From DASVEE01 sp036399695 (lineage in GTDB: Bacteria > Acidobacteriota > Thermoanaerobaculia > Gp7-AA8): a stretch of 5,751 bases of DNA. The translations under genes were made by a program, and so were the position numbers. Of this stretch, positions 5,538 to 5,751 are shown in pieces. Each line of letters opens with the position of its first letter. Positions within the stretch are counted from its first letter, which is position 1. The stretch is from positions 1 through 5,751 of the forward strand of contig DASWMP010000006.1 of the NCBI GenBank assembly GCA_036399695.1. Direction: 5' to 3'. The notes beneath the pieces were generated by a model that saw only the letters and a program-made list of their open reading frames with translations, was not told the DNA's origin and searched no databases.

Positions 5538-5751
5538 GGATGCTCGGAGGTAACGCCCGGACACCGGGAGAACCGGCTCGGGCGCTCGAGGTGTCCCAGC
5601 GGGCGCTCGGGGGTTCCGGTTGCGCCCTCGTGGGTTCCTGTTGGGCCCTCGAGGGTTCCGGTTAGGCGCTCGAGGGTTCCAGTGGGGCGCTCGAGGGTTC
5701 CGGTTGGGCCCTCGAGGGTTCCGGTTGGGCGCTCGAGGGTTCCAGTTGGGC
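5538..5751. repeat. 21-base tandem repeat array, running off the right edge
   Basis: Eight full units of exactly 21 bases start at 5580, 5601, 5622, 5643, 5664, 5685, 5706 and 5727, with four bases of a ninth. The consensus begins GGGCGCTCGAGGG and ends TTCCGGTT; most units carry the palindrome CTCGAG. Units become more alike to the right: 5643 and 5706 are identical, while 5580-5642 are diverged, and 5538-5579 may hold two decayed units (about half the positions match). Because 21 is a multiple of three, several frames stay open on both strands and give seven-residue repeats; one plus-strand frame has a stop at 5663-5665. I see no sign that it is translated within the window. Confidence 0.9.

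Noticed and set aside
5538..5751. CRISPR array
   Set aside because: The units are directly abutting 21-base repeats with no unique spacers and no cas genes nearby.

Overview
The window comes from a GC-rich genome of a Gram-negative, outer-membrane bacterium. The clearest clue is a complete TonB-dependent outer membrane receptor carrying an N-terminal carboxypeptidase-regulatory-like domain, an architecture common in Acidobacteriota and Bacteroidota; with this GC content an Acidobacteriota-type host is the better guess. No rRNA or marker gene is present, so this placement is inference. I see no tRNA, rRNA, CRISPR array, transposase or phage gene.

Layout. Bases 1-152 are a non-coding leader with a GC hairpin, a possible weak promoter and a strong Shine-Dalgarno site. 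Bases 153-2561 (+) encode the 802-residue TonB-dependent receptor, starting at GTG. Bases 2562-3044 are a 483-base intergenic region between convergent genes; it holds a hairpin made from 9-base ATGGGAC-type repeats, a degenerate repeat tract, a hairpin followed by T5, and a 29-base near-perfect palindrome close to the end of the next gene. Bases 3045-4094 (-) encode a complete isocitrate/isopropylmalate dehydrogenase family enzyme with all catalytic residues. Bases 4095-4286 contain its promoter and a composite repeat ending in a 75-base nested palindrome. Bases 4287-5390 (-) encode a secreted, cysteine-free protein of unknown function that looks like a beta-propeller. Bases 5391-5751 hold a second copy of the composite repeat and then a 21-base tandem repeat array running off the right edge.

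The three genes do not form an obvious pathway: an outer membrane importer, a cytoplasmic dehydrogenase and a periplasmic or secreted protein. Each appears to be its own transcription unit, separated by hairpins. I see no new defence or biosynthetic system. The most unusual content is between the genes: all three intergenic regions with a gene on both sides, or just outside one, carry related ATGGGACNN repeats, and two of these are joined to a conserved GGAGTGCGGTGGC hairpin module. This looks like a dispersed non-coding element family (REP/REPIN- or MITE-like), and it produces spurious collagen-like Met-Gly-Pro reading frames.
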